A stretch of DNA of 64,000 bases from G047528255 sp047528255 (GCA_047528255.1 CP180024.1:744001-808000), one strand, 5' to 3'. Shown: positions 50,680 to 60,124, counted from the first letter of the stretch. Program-made: numbers and translations. The notes: generated by a model not told the origin, from the sequence alone.

Positions 50680-51949
50680 GAGAACGTTGTATGAGTGAAG
50701 GAGGTTAAAATATTTGTAAATCAATATATTGTTTCGTATATACTGAAGTAGTAAATAAAAAAATTCGAATCTATGCCAAGAGCCCGCACAAATAAGCTTT
50801 AATGAACTATATATGACCCGTTCTAGAAGAAGGAGTTAGTTTTTCAAAAGATTAAACAACTTGATCCTCTGGGAAGGCATGGAGAAAGAAATAAAAAAAA
50901 TATATCAAAAAGGCCAGAGAATAAAAGGCGAACCTGCTTACAGTAGTAATATCGTTATTTAAGATGATACTTTTGAGTAACTGGTATGTTATCAGTGATG
51001 TAGGAACGAAAGAGTTGGTAAAAGAAGCCTCGAACTGCATGCGATTTTGTGGTTTTCGATTGGAAGATTATATCCCAGATCATACGACTCTATGCAGATT
51101 TCGCAATGAAATAGTAGCTAAAAAGGAATATGAGATCTTACTGAAAAGAATCAATAAGGAATTAGGAAAGCATCAGGCGATAGTTAAGACAGGAGTGATA
51201 GTAAATACTAGTATTACAGTGAAGTCCCCTTGCGCCCAATAGAGCCCTACCTACGTAGTCAAGGATCGGAAGGAAGAGTGGCAAAAGCAAATCACTCAAA
51301 GAAAATCAAGGGTAAAAAAAGAGAATCAATAAGGAGTAGACACTCAAGGAAAAAGCTCAAGAAATCAGGTAAACTCTACTACGGATACAAAAAGCACATA
51401 GGGGAGGATAAAAATGGAATGATACTAGCTGTACATAGCATAGCAGCCAATGAGCATGATAGTAGATGGATAAGCCATTAATAAGCAAACTAGGATATAA
51501 ACCAAAAAAAAGTATATGCAGACAAAGGTTACCAAATCCAGCCAACGTGTCTTACCCTCATAGTCGAGGGTCAAATACCGCATACAGAAGAAAGCCTATA
51601 GGAACCGTTCCTTAAGTAGGATAGCTGTATTATTCAATAAATTAGTGAGTAAAAACCCGATGGGTAGTAGAACATACTTTTTTCAGTATAAAGCCTTGGT
51701 TGTATCAGGAAAGGCTCGTTACAAAGAATTATATCGTATGCATGCCCAGCATCTTATGGAAACTATGGCGCATAATTTGTATCATGCCCCTGGCATTATT
51801 ATGCGCTGTTCATAAAAAATAAATATAATTAATTGATTTATAATTAATAGTATTTCGAATACAATGTGAAAGACTAAATCTACATCGTCTCTAACGAAGC
51901 TCATCTAGGATGCTGAATAAATATAATCCACCATTAACACAATGGTCTC
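50680..51949 (+). mobile_element. IS5-like element, full-length plus copy
   Basis: 1270 bp from left tip GAGAACGTTGTATGAG to right tip ACAATGGTCTC. GAAAA occurs directly on both sides (50675-50679 and 51950-51954) and could be a target duplication. Open pieces at 50964-51242 and 51230-51481 encode parts of the transposase in different frames. Confidence 0.87.
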
Positions 51950-52508
51950 GAAAACCATAGGGAGGGCTATAAAATAGAATGATACTAGCAATACATAGCG
52001 TAGCAGCCAATGAGCATGATAGTAGAGATCTAAAGTCTTAATAAAAAAACTAGGATATAACCCAGAGAAGTATATGCAAACAAAAAGTTACCAAGTACCA
52101 ATCAACGTGTCTTACTTTTATAGTCAAGGCATCAAAGACCTTATACAGAAGAAACCCTATAGGGAATCGGCCCTTAAGTAAGGATAGCTATATTATTCAA
52201 AATAATTAATGGAAAAACCCGATGGGTAGTGGAAGATACTTATAGCAGTATAAAGGTTGGTTGGATCAGGAAAATCTTGTTACAAAGGATTAGCTCATGT
52301 GCATGCCAAGCATTTTATGGAAGCTATGGCTCATAATTTATATCGTTCCCCTGGAGTAATTATGAACTGTTCATAAAAATAGGTATAATTAATTAATTTA
52401 TTAATTAATTATCGTAGAATACGATATGAAAGAATAAATCTACATCGTCTCCAACGAAGTCCATCTAGGAGGCTGAATAAACGTAATCCACCTTAAAACA
52501 ATAGTATC
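51950..52508 (+). mobile_element. IS5-like element, 3' half
   Basis: Starts at an altered AAAACCATAGGG (standard AAAGCACATAGGG), the same internal position as the 3' halves at 2072 and 12910. Runs to right tip AATAGTATC, which supplies two bases of the stop codon of the MBL-fold gene. Confidence 0.78.
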
Positions 52509-53274
52509 AAATCGTCAGGGTCAAACCATCATAGGACAGATGCACACCGGAGGGCAACTCCTGCGTCACTTTTTCATGAAACCCCAACAGGTGACTGATA
52601 TGAGTCAAATATGTCTGAACAGGACGTAATCGCGTAACAATTTTCAATGCTTCAAATAAAGTAAAATGAGACGGATGCTCAGGTGTTTTCCTCAAAGCAT
52701 TCAAGATCAAAAGATCTAACCCCTCTAACTCACATAAACTTTCCTCAGATAAAAAGCTCGCATCGGTGATGTAAGCAAAACTTCCCATACGATAGGCTAG
52801 AATCGACAAACCTCCATGCGATACCGTCAAAGGAAGTATTTCTATACCTTCTATATACTCGGAGCAACCGGGTTTCAGATCACAAAGCGTGATGTCAGGG
52901 ATACCGGGATACTTTTTTTCTGAAAAAAAATACGGAAATCGCTGCCTTACTTCATCCAATACCCGTGGCAAGCCGAATACGGGCAAAGTCCTTTGCATCA
53001 TAAAATTGATCGGACGAACATCATCCAAACCCAATGTATGATCACTGTGCTCGTGCGTGAGCAAAATAAAATCTATCCGTTCATGTCCGCCACGCAACAT
53101 CTGATAACGAAAATCCGGACCACAATCGATCAAAAACATCTTACCCTCGTTCTCGATCAAGACAGAGCTTCTAAGCCTCTTATCTCTAGGATCTTCGGAA
53201 AGACAAACAGGATGTTTAGAACCGATTACAGGCACTCCCTGAGACGTCCCCGTACCCAAAAAGTGGATTTTCAT
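52507..53274 (-). CDS. MBL-fold metal-dependent hydrolase (PhnP-like)
   Basis: A 255-residue metallo-beta-lactamase-fold enzyme. The metal motif THEHSDH is complete (H74, H76, D78, H79), and later ligands fit SHGG near residue 150, ITDAS near 168-172 and the LTHISH block near 230. The N-terminal FLGTGTSQGVPVIG is typical of the PhnP-like group, which splits cyclic phosphodiesters. The actual substrate is not known. The TGA stop is formed by a native T and GA from the IS tip, so the present C-terminus may be shorter than the original. Confidence 0.85.
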   Translation of the reverse strand: MKIHFLGTGTSQGVPVIGSKHPVCLSEDPRDKRLRSSVLIENEGKMFLIDCGPDFRYQMLRGGHERIDFILLTHEHSDHTLGLDDVRPINFMMQRTLPVFGLPRVLDEVRQRFPYFFSEKKYPGIPDITLCDLKPGCSEYIEGIEILPLTVSHGGLSILAYRMGSFAYITDASFLSEESLCELEGLDLLILNALRKTPEHPSHFTLFEALKIVTRLRPVQTYLTHISHLLGFHEKVTQELPSGVHLSYDGLTLTI

Positions 53275-53344
53275 AAAAGCAATATATACTTTGAGGCTAT
53301 TTTATTATAGGGTAAATACTTGCTTTATTTATATTTCGATCTTC

Positions 53345-54321
53345 TCGTCAAGTATCTTCATTATCTTTTAAAAGATCTTTGACGGCATAGCCTCCCTTAA
53401 CCGAAATTGGTATCTCCATAACTGAACCACGAGACTCTCTTTTTGAGTAACTCCAATTCAACCTCCAAGTCAAGAACTTTTCCTACTCTTGAGATACCTT
53501 CCTCCATACATCACGTCAAATTCGTCCGTTCTGAAACGGTAGAGAATTTTTATTTTTGACTACTTTCACTTTAGTTCGATTACCGAAAACCTCATCAGCG
53601 TTCTTGATCTGAATTCCGCGACGGATATCAAGCCGTATGGAGGAATAAAAATTCAAAGCATTGCCTCCGGTAGCCGTTTCGGTATTTCCGAATATCACAG
53701 CGATTTTTTCTCTGAGCTGGTTGATCAATATCTCTGTGCATTTACTATTGCTGATGCTGGTAGTCAACTTTCTAAAATCCTGAGACATGATACTGGCTTG
53801 CAACCCGACTTTGGAATCACCTATTTCACCTTCAATCTCACTCTTAAGCAGCAAAACAGCTACTGAGTCGATCATGATAATATCAATAGCACTGGAAAGA
53901 ATCAGATTATCAAGTACTTCCAGGACTTGTTCTCCGTTTTCCGGCTGAAAAATGATCAAGGTCTCTACATCTATATACAACTTTTGAACATACACAAGAT
54001 CAAGGCATGCCCGAATCAATGAAAACAGCCAATCCTTGATTTTCTTAGGGTATGTGCAATGCCTGCAACGTCAAAATAATCTTCCCCGAAAATTCAGGAT
54101 CGCAAATTTCCACGCTATACCTTCTAGCATACCTCCCCGCTTTTAGAAATACATCTAAACCCAAAGATCCGAAATGGATTCACTTCTTCTACGAGCGAAT
54201 CGCCATACTGATTACCGTGCCATTGCCATAGACTTTATCCATTCTTGTCCAAGAAAAAAAGCAAATATTTTTTCTTTTATCCGAAGTTTTCACTCATATT
54301 TCAAATGCTTATTAATCATCC
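53345..54321 (-). pseudogene. recA: RecA recombinase, decayed
   Basis: A RecA-like gene in ruins. Text matching the RecA N-terminus (MDKVYGNGTVISM, then GSLGLDVFLKAG) appears near 54150-54240. The Walker A region reads DPEFSGKIILTL where RecA has GPESSGKTTLTL. The 53516-54019 frame keeps about 167 residues from VYVQKL to KNKNSLPF with many changes (for example MIDSVAVLLLKSEIEGE). After another break, VGKVLDLEVELELLKKRV and SWFSYGDTNFG continue the C-terminal part. Several frameshifts and a stop separate these blocks. No other recA is in the window, but one could exist elsewhere. Confidence 0.9.
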
Positions 54322-55583
54322 GAGATCATTGTATTATGGTGGATTACGTTTATTCAGCCTCCTAAATGACTTTGTTGGAGAATGATAGAGATTTAGGGTT
54401 TCACATCGTATTCAAAATACTATTGTATTATAAATTAATTAATTATATCTATTTTTATGGACAGCTATAATCATTCCAGGGTAATGATACAAATTATGAT
54501 CCATACACCTATTAAGAGGCTGGGCATACACACGAACTAACCCTTTATAAACAGACCTGCCTGATCCAAACCAACGCTTTATATTGCAAAAAACGTTCTA
54601 CTACCCTCAGGGTTTACTCACTAATTTGTTGAATAATATAGCATTATACCGTAGGCTACGGTTCCTATAGGTTTTTTCCGTATACGAACTTTGATTCCTC
54701 AACTATGAAAGTAAAAAACGTTGGCTGGCACTTGGTAACCTTTATCTGCATATACTTCTCTGGGTTATATCCTAGTTTGCTTATTAATAGCTTTAGCCCT
54801 CTACTATCATGCTCATTGACACTACATTATATAGTACTAGTCTCATTCCTTTTATTCCCCCCTATGTTCTTCTTGTATCCGTAGTAAAGTTTAACTTATT
54901 TCTTGATCCATTTTTCTTGAGTGTCTACTCCTGATTGAATCTCTTTTTTTACCCTTGCTTTTCTTTGACTAATTTGCTTTTTCCTTCTTCCTTCCTATCC
55001 TCTTCTACGCGGTAGAATCCCACTTGGTGCCAAGTGGCCTTCACTGTAATACTCGTCTCTACTATCACGCCTTCTTTAACTATCGCTTGATTCTTTTTTA
55101 ATTCCTTATTGATCTTTTTCAGTAAGCGATCATATGCCTTTTTGGCTACTATTTCATTGCAAAATACAAATAAAACCGTACGATCTGGTATATGATCTTC
55201 CAATAAAAAACCATAAAAGCGCATGCAAATCAAAGATTCTTTCACCAATTCTTCCGTTTCTACATCACTAAGATCACACCAGTTATTCAAAATCATCATC
55301 GTAAATAACGATATTCCACTGTAAACAGATTCCTTTTATTCCCTCGCCTTTTTGATATATTTTTCTTATTTTTTTCCATCCCTTCCGAGTGGATCACCGT
55401 GTTTAACCTTTTGAAAAACTCACTCCTTTTAGTAGAATGTTCCATATATCGCTCACTAAAGCTTAGTTGAGCGTTGATTCTGAGCATAGATCTGAATCTT
55501 TCTTTTTATTTATTACTCCAAATATAGGAAACAATACATTGATTTACAAATATTTTAACCTTTTTCTCTCATGCAACGTTCTT
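54322..55583 (-). mobile_element. IS5-like element, full-length minus copy
   Basis: About 1262 bp from right tip GAGATCATTGTATTATGG to left tip GCAACGTTCTT. It fills the space between the recA pseudogene and bcp. Its left end is read by the ribosome as the tail of Bcp. A 116-codon frame at 54949-55299 covers part of the transposase. Confidence 0.85.
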
Positions 55584-56028
55584 GATTCAATATTTGTGCA
55601 GCGTGTGCTTTGGTCTTTACATCTTCAATGACACGGGTTATAAAGCCCTGCTCATTGATGATGAATGTCTTCCGAAGAATACCGTTAAACTCTATGCCCA
55701 GGAATTTTTTACGTCCCCAAACACCAAAAGCTTGGATAATATCTTTTCCTTCATCAGCTAACAAAGGAAAAGGGAAACGGTATTTTTCTTGAAATTTCTT
55801 TTGTTTCGCCACCGTATCGGCACTCACCCCAAGCAGGTCATAACCTTTCGATTTAAGCTCGGCATAATGATCTCTCAGATCACAGATCTCGGAAGTACAA
55901 CCGGGAGTATTAGCTTTGGGATAAAAAAAAACTACATATTTCTTGCTCTGATAATCTGAAGATCTGACCAGATTACCATCTTGATCGACTCCTTCAAATT
56001 CAGGAGCTTTATCTCCTTGTTGTAACAT
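55555..56028 (-). CDS. bcp: Thioredoxin-dependent peroxiredoxin (Bcp/PrxQ)
   Basis: A 157-residue peroxiredoxin that reduces hydroperoxides using thioredoxin. The peroxidatic Cys is C44 in TPGCTSEICDLRD, and C49 five residues later is the probable resolving Cys. The fold text FFYPKANTPG and LLADEGKDIIQAFGVWG is typical. The last eight residues, ERCMREKG, and the TAA stop come from the left end of the IS. The native gene has lost its own C-terminus, though probably only a few residues. The gene is divergent from nth across about 110 bases. Confidence 0.93.
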   Translation of the reverse strand: MLQQGDKAPEFEGVDQDGNLVRSSDYQSKKYVVFFYPKANTPGCTSEICDLRDHYAELKSKGYDLLGVSADTVAKQKKFQEKYRFPFPLLADEGKDIIQAFGVWGRKKFLGIEFNGILRKTFIINEQGFITRVIEDVKTKAHAAQILNQERCMREKG

Positions 56029-56104
56029 AAAGCTGATAAAATTTAAGCAAATAAAGATAAGGTTTTCTAGCAGATATGAATACGGCTCAAGGTTTTATCT
56101 ATGC

Positions 56105-56112
56105 TAGCTTTG
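56105..56112 (+). promoter_or_regulatory. -7 box for nth
   Basis: TAGCTTTG, exact TAnnTTTG, 25 bases before the nth start. No TTG is seen at a proper distance upstream. Confidence 0.35.
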
Positions 56113-56137
56113 ACATGATGAAAATTTTATTAAATAC

Positions 56138-56767
56138 ATGACCCGAAAAGAAAAAGCAATGTTGATCATAAACATTCTGGAATCACTTTTCCCAGATCCC
56201 CCGATCCCCCTACAGCATCGGGACGAATTCACCTTACTCATCGCAGTGTTGCTATCGGCACAGAGCACGGACAAAAAAGTGAACGAAACGACTCCGCAAC
56301 TTTTTACGAAAGCTGACACTCCGAAAAAAATGGCGCAAATATCTGTCGAAGAGATCAAAAGTTTGATAAAAAAAATAGGCCTTTACAACCGTAAAGCTAA
56401 AAATATCCATGAACTCTCCAACATCTTGGTTGAAAAACACCAGAACAAAGTACCCCGAACTTTTGAAGAGCTGGAGGCCTTGCCCGGAGTAGGGCATAAA
56501 ACAGCTTCAGTTATGATGTGTCAAGCGTTCGGTCAGCCAGCGTTTCCAGTGGACACACACATTCATCGATTGATGTTTCGATGGGGGTTGAGCAACGGAA
56601 AAAATGTGGAACAAACGGAAAAAGAAGCCAAACAACTCTTCCCTCAAAGGCTCTGGAATAAACTACATCTACAGATCATCTATTACGGCAGAGAATATGC
56701 TCCGGCACGTGGTTGGAAACTTAAAAAGGATATCATCGCTCAAGCCATTAACATGAACGAACGTTGA
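56138..56767 (+). CDS. nth: Endonuclease III
   Basis: A 209-residue DNA glycosylase and AP lyase for oxidised pyrimidines. The helix-hairpin-helix LEALPGVGHKTASVMM contains catalytic K121, and D139 follows in FPVDTHIHRL. The C-terminal four-cysteine iron-sulfur motif of E. coli Nth is absent: after residue 180 the protein reads LHLQIIYYGREYAPARGW and contains no Cys. Cluster-free forms are, to my knowledge, found in Flavobacteriia. Length fits such forms. Confidence 0.93.
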   Translation: MTRKEKAMLIINILESLFPDPPIPLQHRDEFTLLIAVLLSAQSTDKKVNETTPQLFTKADTPKKMAQISVEEIKSLIKKIGLYNRKAKNIHELSNILVEKHQNKVPRTFEELEALPGVGHKTASVMMCQAFGQPAFPVDTHIHRLMFRWGLSNGKNVEQTEKEAKQLFPQRLWNKLHLQIIYYGREYAPARGWKLKKDIIAQAINMNER

Positions 56768-56827
56768 CACCACATTCACATATGCTCACTAAAAAAACTC
56801 TACAGACAAGGTAAGAATTTGACCCTA

Positions 56828-57211
56828 TTAAAAAGGCAAATCGTCAAACTCTTCCGTAGGAGAAGCTCCCCCCATAGACTGCGCCGGACTATCAAAAGGC
56901 GTAGACGATGGAGAGGGCCTACTTCCCACAATTTGTGGTTGATTTTTCTCGATCCTCCAACCTTGTATGGTATTGAAATATTTGGTAACCCCCTCGGGAG
57001 TGGTCCACTCCCTACCTCTCAGATTAATCGATACCTTTACCTCATCTCCGATTTTGATTTCATTCAAGAGGTCTGCCTTATCTTGAACGAATTCGATAGA
57101 AAGGTGTTGTGGATACTGTTCGTCAGTAGTGAGAATAAGCTCACGTTTTCTGAATCCACTTGGAAAGGTTTGTACATCTAATGTTTTTTTTACATTACCT
57201 GACACTTCCAT
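56828..57211 (-). CDS. DUF3127 protein with SSB-like acidic tail
   Basis: A 127-residue protein of the DUF3127 family, found in Bacteroidota. Residues 1-90 look like a beta-rich OB-type domain (KRELILTTDEQYPQHLSIEF, then GDEVKVSINLRGREW). A Pro, Ser and Gly rich linker follows, and the end is EEFDDLPF, close to the DDDIPF tip of single-strand binding protein that recruits repair proteins. The resemblance is seen; DNA binding is inferred. Last gene of the sufT-SPFH-DUF3127 run, 18 bases after the SPFH gene. Confidence 0.82.
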   Translation of the reverse strand: MEVSGNVKKTLDVQTFPSGFRKRELILTTDEQYPQHLSIEFVQDKADLLNEIKIGDEVKVSINLRGREWTTPEGVTKYFNTIQGWRIEKNQPQIVGSRPSPSSTPFDSPAQSMGGASPTEEFDDLPF

Positions 57212-57229
57212 GACAATATTTTTAAATGA

Positions 57230-58180
57230 TTATTTCTTGTGGTCTTCTTTCTTTTCCTTCTGACGCTTTATGGCTTCTCCAATCTGACTCGAAGCGCTGA
57301 AAGAAGCCACCATACTATTTAGCATCTCTCCGGCTGCCCCTGGAGAATTAGGCATGAGTATCAGATTGGTATCCGAGTGTTCACCCATCGACTGGAGCGT
57401 ATCATAATGCTGAGTCACAACGATCAAAGCAGAGGCTTCTTGAGAGTTTATTCCTACATTGTTGAGCACCTCTACGGACTCAAACAAACCTTTAGCTATT
57501 TCTCGACGTTGATCGGCAATACCTCTCCCCTGCAATTTCTTACTTTCGGCTTCGGCCTTGGCTTTGGCAACGATTTTAATACGTTCGGCTTCGGCTTCGT
57601 ATTCCGCAGCTACTTTTTCACGTTCTGCAGTATTGATGCGATTCATCGCTTGTTTGACCTGCTCATCCGGATCGATATCAGTCACCAAAGCCTTGATGAT
57701 ATCATAACCATAGTTTTCCATCGCTTCTTCAAGCTCTCCCTTAACAGCCAAAGCAATGTCGTCTTTACGCTCAAAAACATCGTCAAGTCGCATCTTGGGG
57801 ACTTCGGCCCGAACTACATCAAAAATATAAGACGTGATTTGAGCATGTGGATTGTCCAACTTATAAAAGGCCTCGTATACCTTATCCTTGATTACTTGAA
57901 ATTGTACGGAGACTTTCAGGCGAACAAAAACATTGTCCTTGGTCTTGGTATCTACAACCACATCAAGTTGTTGTATTTTTAGAGTGACCACCCCAACTAT
58001 ATTATCTACTACGGAAAGTTTCAACTGCAAACCGGCTTGACGAATGCTATTGAACTTTCCAAGCCGCTCGACGACCACAGCCGTCTGTTGTTTTACGATA
58101 AAAAGAAAACTGGCCACTCCGGAAAAGAACAAAACAGCAAAAAAAACGTAGATAATCAAAGAAAAAATACTCAATAACAT
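57230..58180 (-). CDS. SPFH/Band 7 membrane protein (QmcA-like)
   Basis: A 316-residue membrane-anchored SPFH protein. One N-terminal helix (residues 5-27) anchors it. VVERLGKFNSIRQAGL begins the Band 7 domain, followed by a long Ala/Glu/Lys coiled coil (about 180-225: AEREKVAAEYEAEAERIKIV). Proteins of this type form large rings that organise membrane proteases such as FtsH. The partner is not visible here. Confidence 0.9.
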   Translation of the reverse strand: MLLSIFSLIIYVFFAVLFFSGVASFLFIVKQQTAVVVERLGKFNSIRQAGLQLKLSVVDNIVGVVTLKIQQLDVVVDTKTKDNVFVRLKVSVQFQVIKDKVYEAFYKLDNPHAQITSYIFDVVRAEVPKMRLDDVFERKDDIALAVKGELEEAMENYGYDIIKALVTDIDPDEQVKQAMNRINTAEREKVAAEYEAEAERIKIVAKAKAEAESKKLQGRGIADQRREIAKGLFESVEVLNNVGINSQEASALIVVTQHYDTLQSMGEHSDTNLILMPNSPGAAGEMLNSMVASFSASSQIGEAIKRQKEKKEDHKK

Positions 58181-58211
58181 TTTTTATAATTTTTGAAGTT
58201 CAAAAAACGAC

Positions 58212-58538
58212 TCAAAGCATGCCCAATTCCAAACGCCCCTCTTCGCTGATCATTTCAGTGCCCCAAGAAGGGTCAAAAGTAAGAACGAGATCAACATTTC
58301 TCACCGCCTCAACAGCCTTAACTTTTTCTTTGACCTCTTCGGGCAAACTTTCAGCTACGGGACAATTCGGAGTAGTGAGGGTCATGACGATTTTTATATC
58401 TGCCTCATCATTTACTTGAACGTCATAAATCAAGCCCAACTCGTAAATATCTACGGGTATTTCAGGATCATAAATAGATTTCAATACGGAGATAATTTGT
58501 TCACTAAGCCTCTGAATTTCCTGTGCTGTCATAATCAT
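58212..58538 (-). CDS. MIP18/DUF59 family protein (SufT-like)
   Basis: A 108-residue DUF59 domain protein linked to iron-sulfur cluster assembly. The signature is DPEIPVDIYELGLIYDV near residues 24-40, then MTLTTPNCPVAESLPEEV with the conserved Cys, and FDPSWGTEMISEEGRLELG at the end. Start ATG at 58538 or two codons later. No suf genes accompany it here. A TACATTTG box lies directly upstream. Confidence 0.88.
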   Translation of the reverse strand: MIMTAQEIQRLSEQIISVLKSIYDPEIPVDIYELGLIYDVQVNDEADIKIVMTLTTPNCPVAESLPEEVKEKVKAVEAVRNVDLVLTFDPSWGTEMISEEGRLELGML

Positions 58539-58552
58539 GACCTACCTTTTTG

Positions 58553-58560
58553 CAAATGTA
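58553..58560 (-). promoter_or_regulatory. -7 box for the sufT-SPFH-DUF3127 run
   Basis: TACATTTG on the minus strand, exact TAnnTTTG, 14 bases upstream of the first ATG. This predicts a very short leader. Confidence 0.4.
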
Positions 58561-58607
58561 GGAAGTTTTGTATACAAATAATCCTACAAAAACCACAAAA
58601 ACTTCTT

Positions 58608-58734
58608 TCACGGAGTGAAAATAAAATTTCCGTATTTATTAAATATACGAACAGGATAACCCAGTTTTTTGAGCTGAGGAAAGACCAGAGCAGCTATGCC
58701 AACAACGAGGATTCGAGAATTTTGTTCCGGAATG
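58608..58734 (-). pseudogene. C-terminal remnant of an unrecognised gene
   Basis: About 42 codons on the minus strand, ending in a TGA at 58608-58610, reading RILVVGIAALVFPQLKKLGY and then NKYGNFIFTP. It looks like the true end of a protein. The upstream part has been removed by the IS end at 58735. I cannot name the family. Confidence 0.45.
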
Positions 58735-58776
58735 AGACCCTTGTATTAGGATGTATTACGCTTAGAGACCATTGTG
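58735..58776 (-). mobile_element. Two stacked IS right-tip fragments
   Basis: GAGACCCTTGTATTAGG opens a 31-base right end (58735-58765). GAGACCATTGT, 11 bases (58766-58776), follows. A third right tip then begins at 58777. Confidence 0.75.
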
Positions 58777-60038
58777 AGATCATTGTGTTAATTGTGGATT
58801 ACCTTTATTCAGCCTCCTAAATGGCTTCGTTGGAGAACGATGTGTGTTCGTTTTTCACATTATATTCGAAATACTATTGATTATAAATTAATTAATTATA
58901 TCTATTTTATGAACAGGTTATAATAATACCAGAAGCACGATATAAATTATGGGACATAGCCTCTATAAAAGGCTGGGCATGCACATGAACTAATTCTTTG
59001 TAACGAACCTTACTTGATCCAAACCAACTCTTTATACTTCAAAAAGTACGTTTTACTACCCATCGGGTTTTACTCACTAATTTATTGAATAATACAGTTA
59101 TCCTACTCAAGGACCGATTCCAATAGGATTTCTTTTGTATACGGTCTTTAATGCCTCTACTGAGAATAAAACACGTTGACTAGCACTTGATAACCTCTGT
59201 CTGAATATAATTTTCTAGGTTTATATCCTAGTTTGTTTATTAATGCCCTTAGCCCTCTACTATCATGCTCATTGGCAGCTACACTATGTACTAATGTATC
59301 CTTCCATTTTTATCCACCTCCTATGTGCTTCTTGTATCCGTAGTAGGGTTTCGCTAATTTTTTGAGCCATTTTCCTTGAGTGTCTACTCCTGATTAAGTC
59401 TATTTTTTACCCTTTCTTTTCTTTGACTGATTTGCTTTCCCCTCTTCCTTCCTATCCTCCTTCTACAGAGGTAGAAAGTGCCTTGGTACAAGGTAATCAC
59501 TGTCATATGGATATCTACTATCACTCCTATTTTAACTATCGCCTGATACTTTCTATTTCCTTATTGATCTTTTTAAGTAAGCTCTCATATACATTTTTGG
59601 CTACTATTTCATTTCGAATGAATGCATAGAGTCGCATTATATGATATCTGACCTTCTAATCAAAAACCACAAAAGCGCATGCAGCTCAAGGAGTCTTTCA
59701 CCAACTTCTGTTCCTACATCACTGAGATCATACCAGTTACTCAAAAGAATCATCTTAAATAAGGATATTCCACTGTAAGCCGCTTAGCCTTTTATTCCCT
59801 GGACTTTTTTATATATTTTTCTTATTTCTTTCTCCAGCCCTTCCCAGTGGATCAAAGTGTTTAACCTTTTGAAAAACTCAATCCTTCTGGTAGAACGTTC
59901 CATATCTAGTTCACTAAAGCTCATTTGTTCGGTGCTTCTGAGCATAGATCCTAATTTTTTTATTTTCTACTCCAGTAGATACGAAACAATATACTGATTT
60001 ACAAATATTTTAAACTTCTTTTCCTATGAAACGTTCTC
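58777..60038 (-). mobile_element. IS5-like element, full-length minus copy
   Basis: About 1262 bp from GAGATCATTGTGTTAATTG to GAAACGTTCTC. The transposase is broken throughout. It is flanked on both sides by 11-base tips of the same element. Confidence 0.84.
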
Positions 60039-60049
60039 GCAACATTCTC
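60039..60049 (-). mobile_element. Isolated 11-base IS left tip
   Basis: GCAACATTCTC directly after the left tip of the full copy. Confidence 0.6.
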
Positions 60050-60124
60050 TTAGTATGAGAAGGGGAAAAATAGAAACAAAAGAGATGCTGTTCTTCATGT
60101 TCTTCCCTCCCATCCAAAAAAGAT

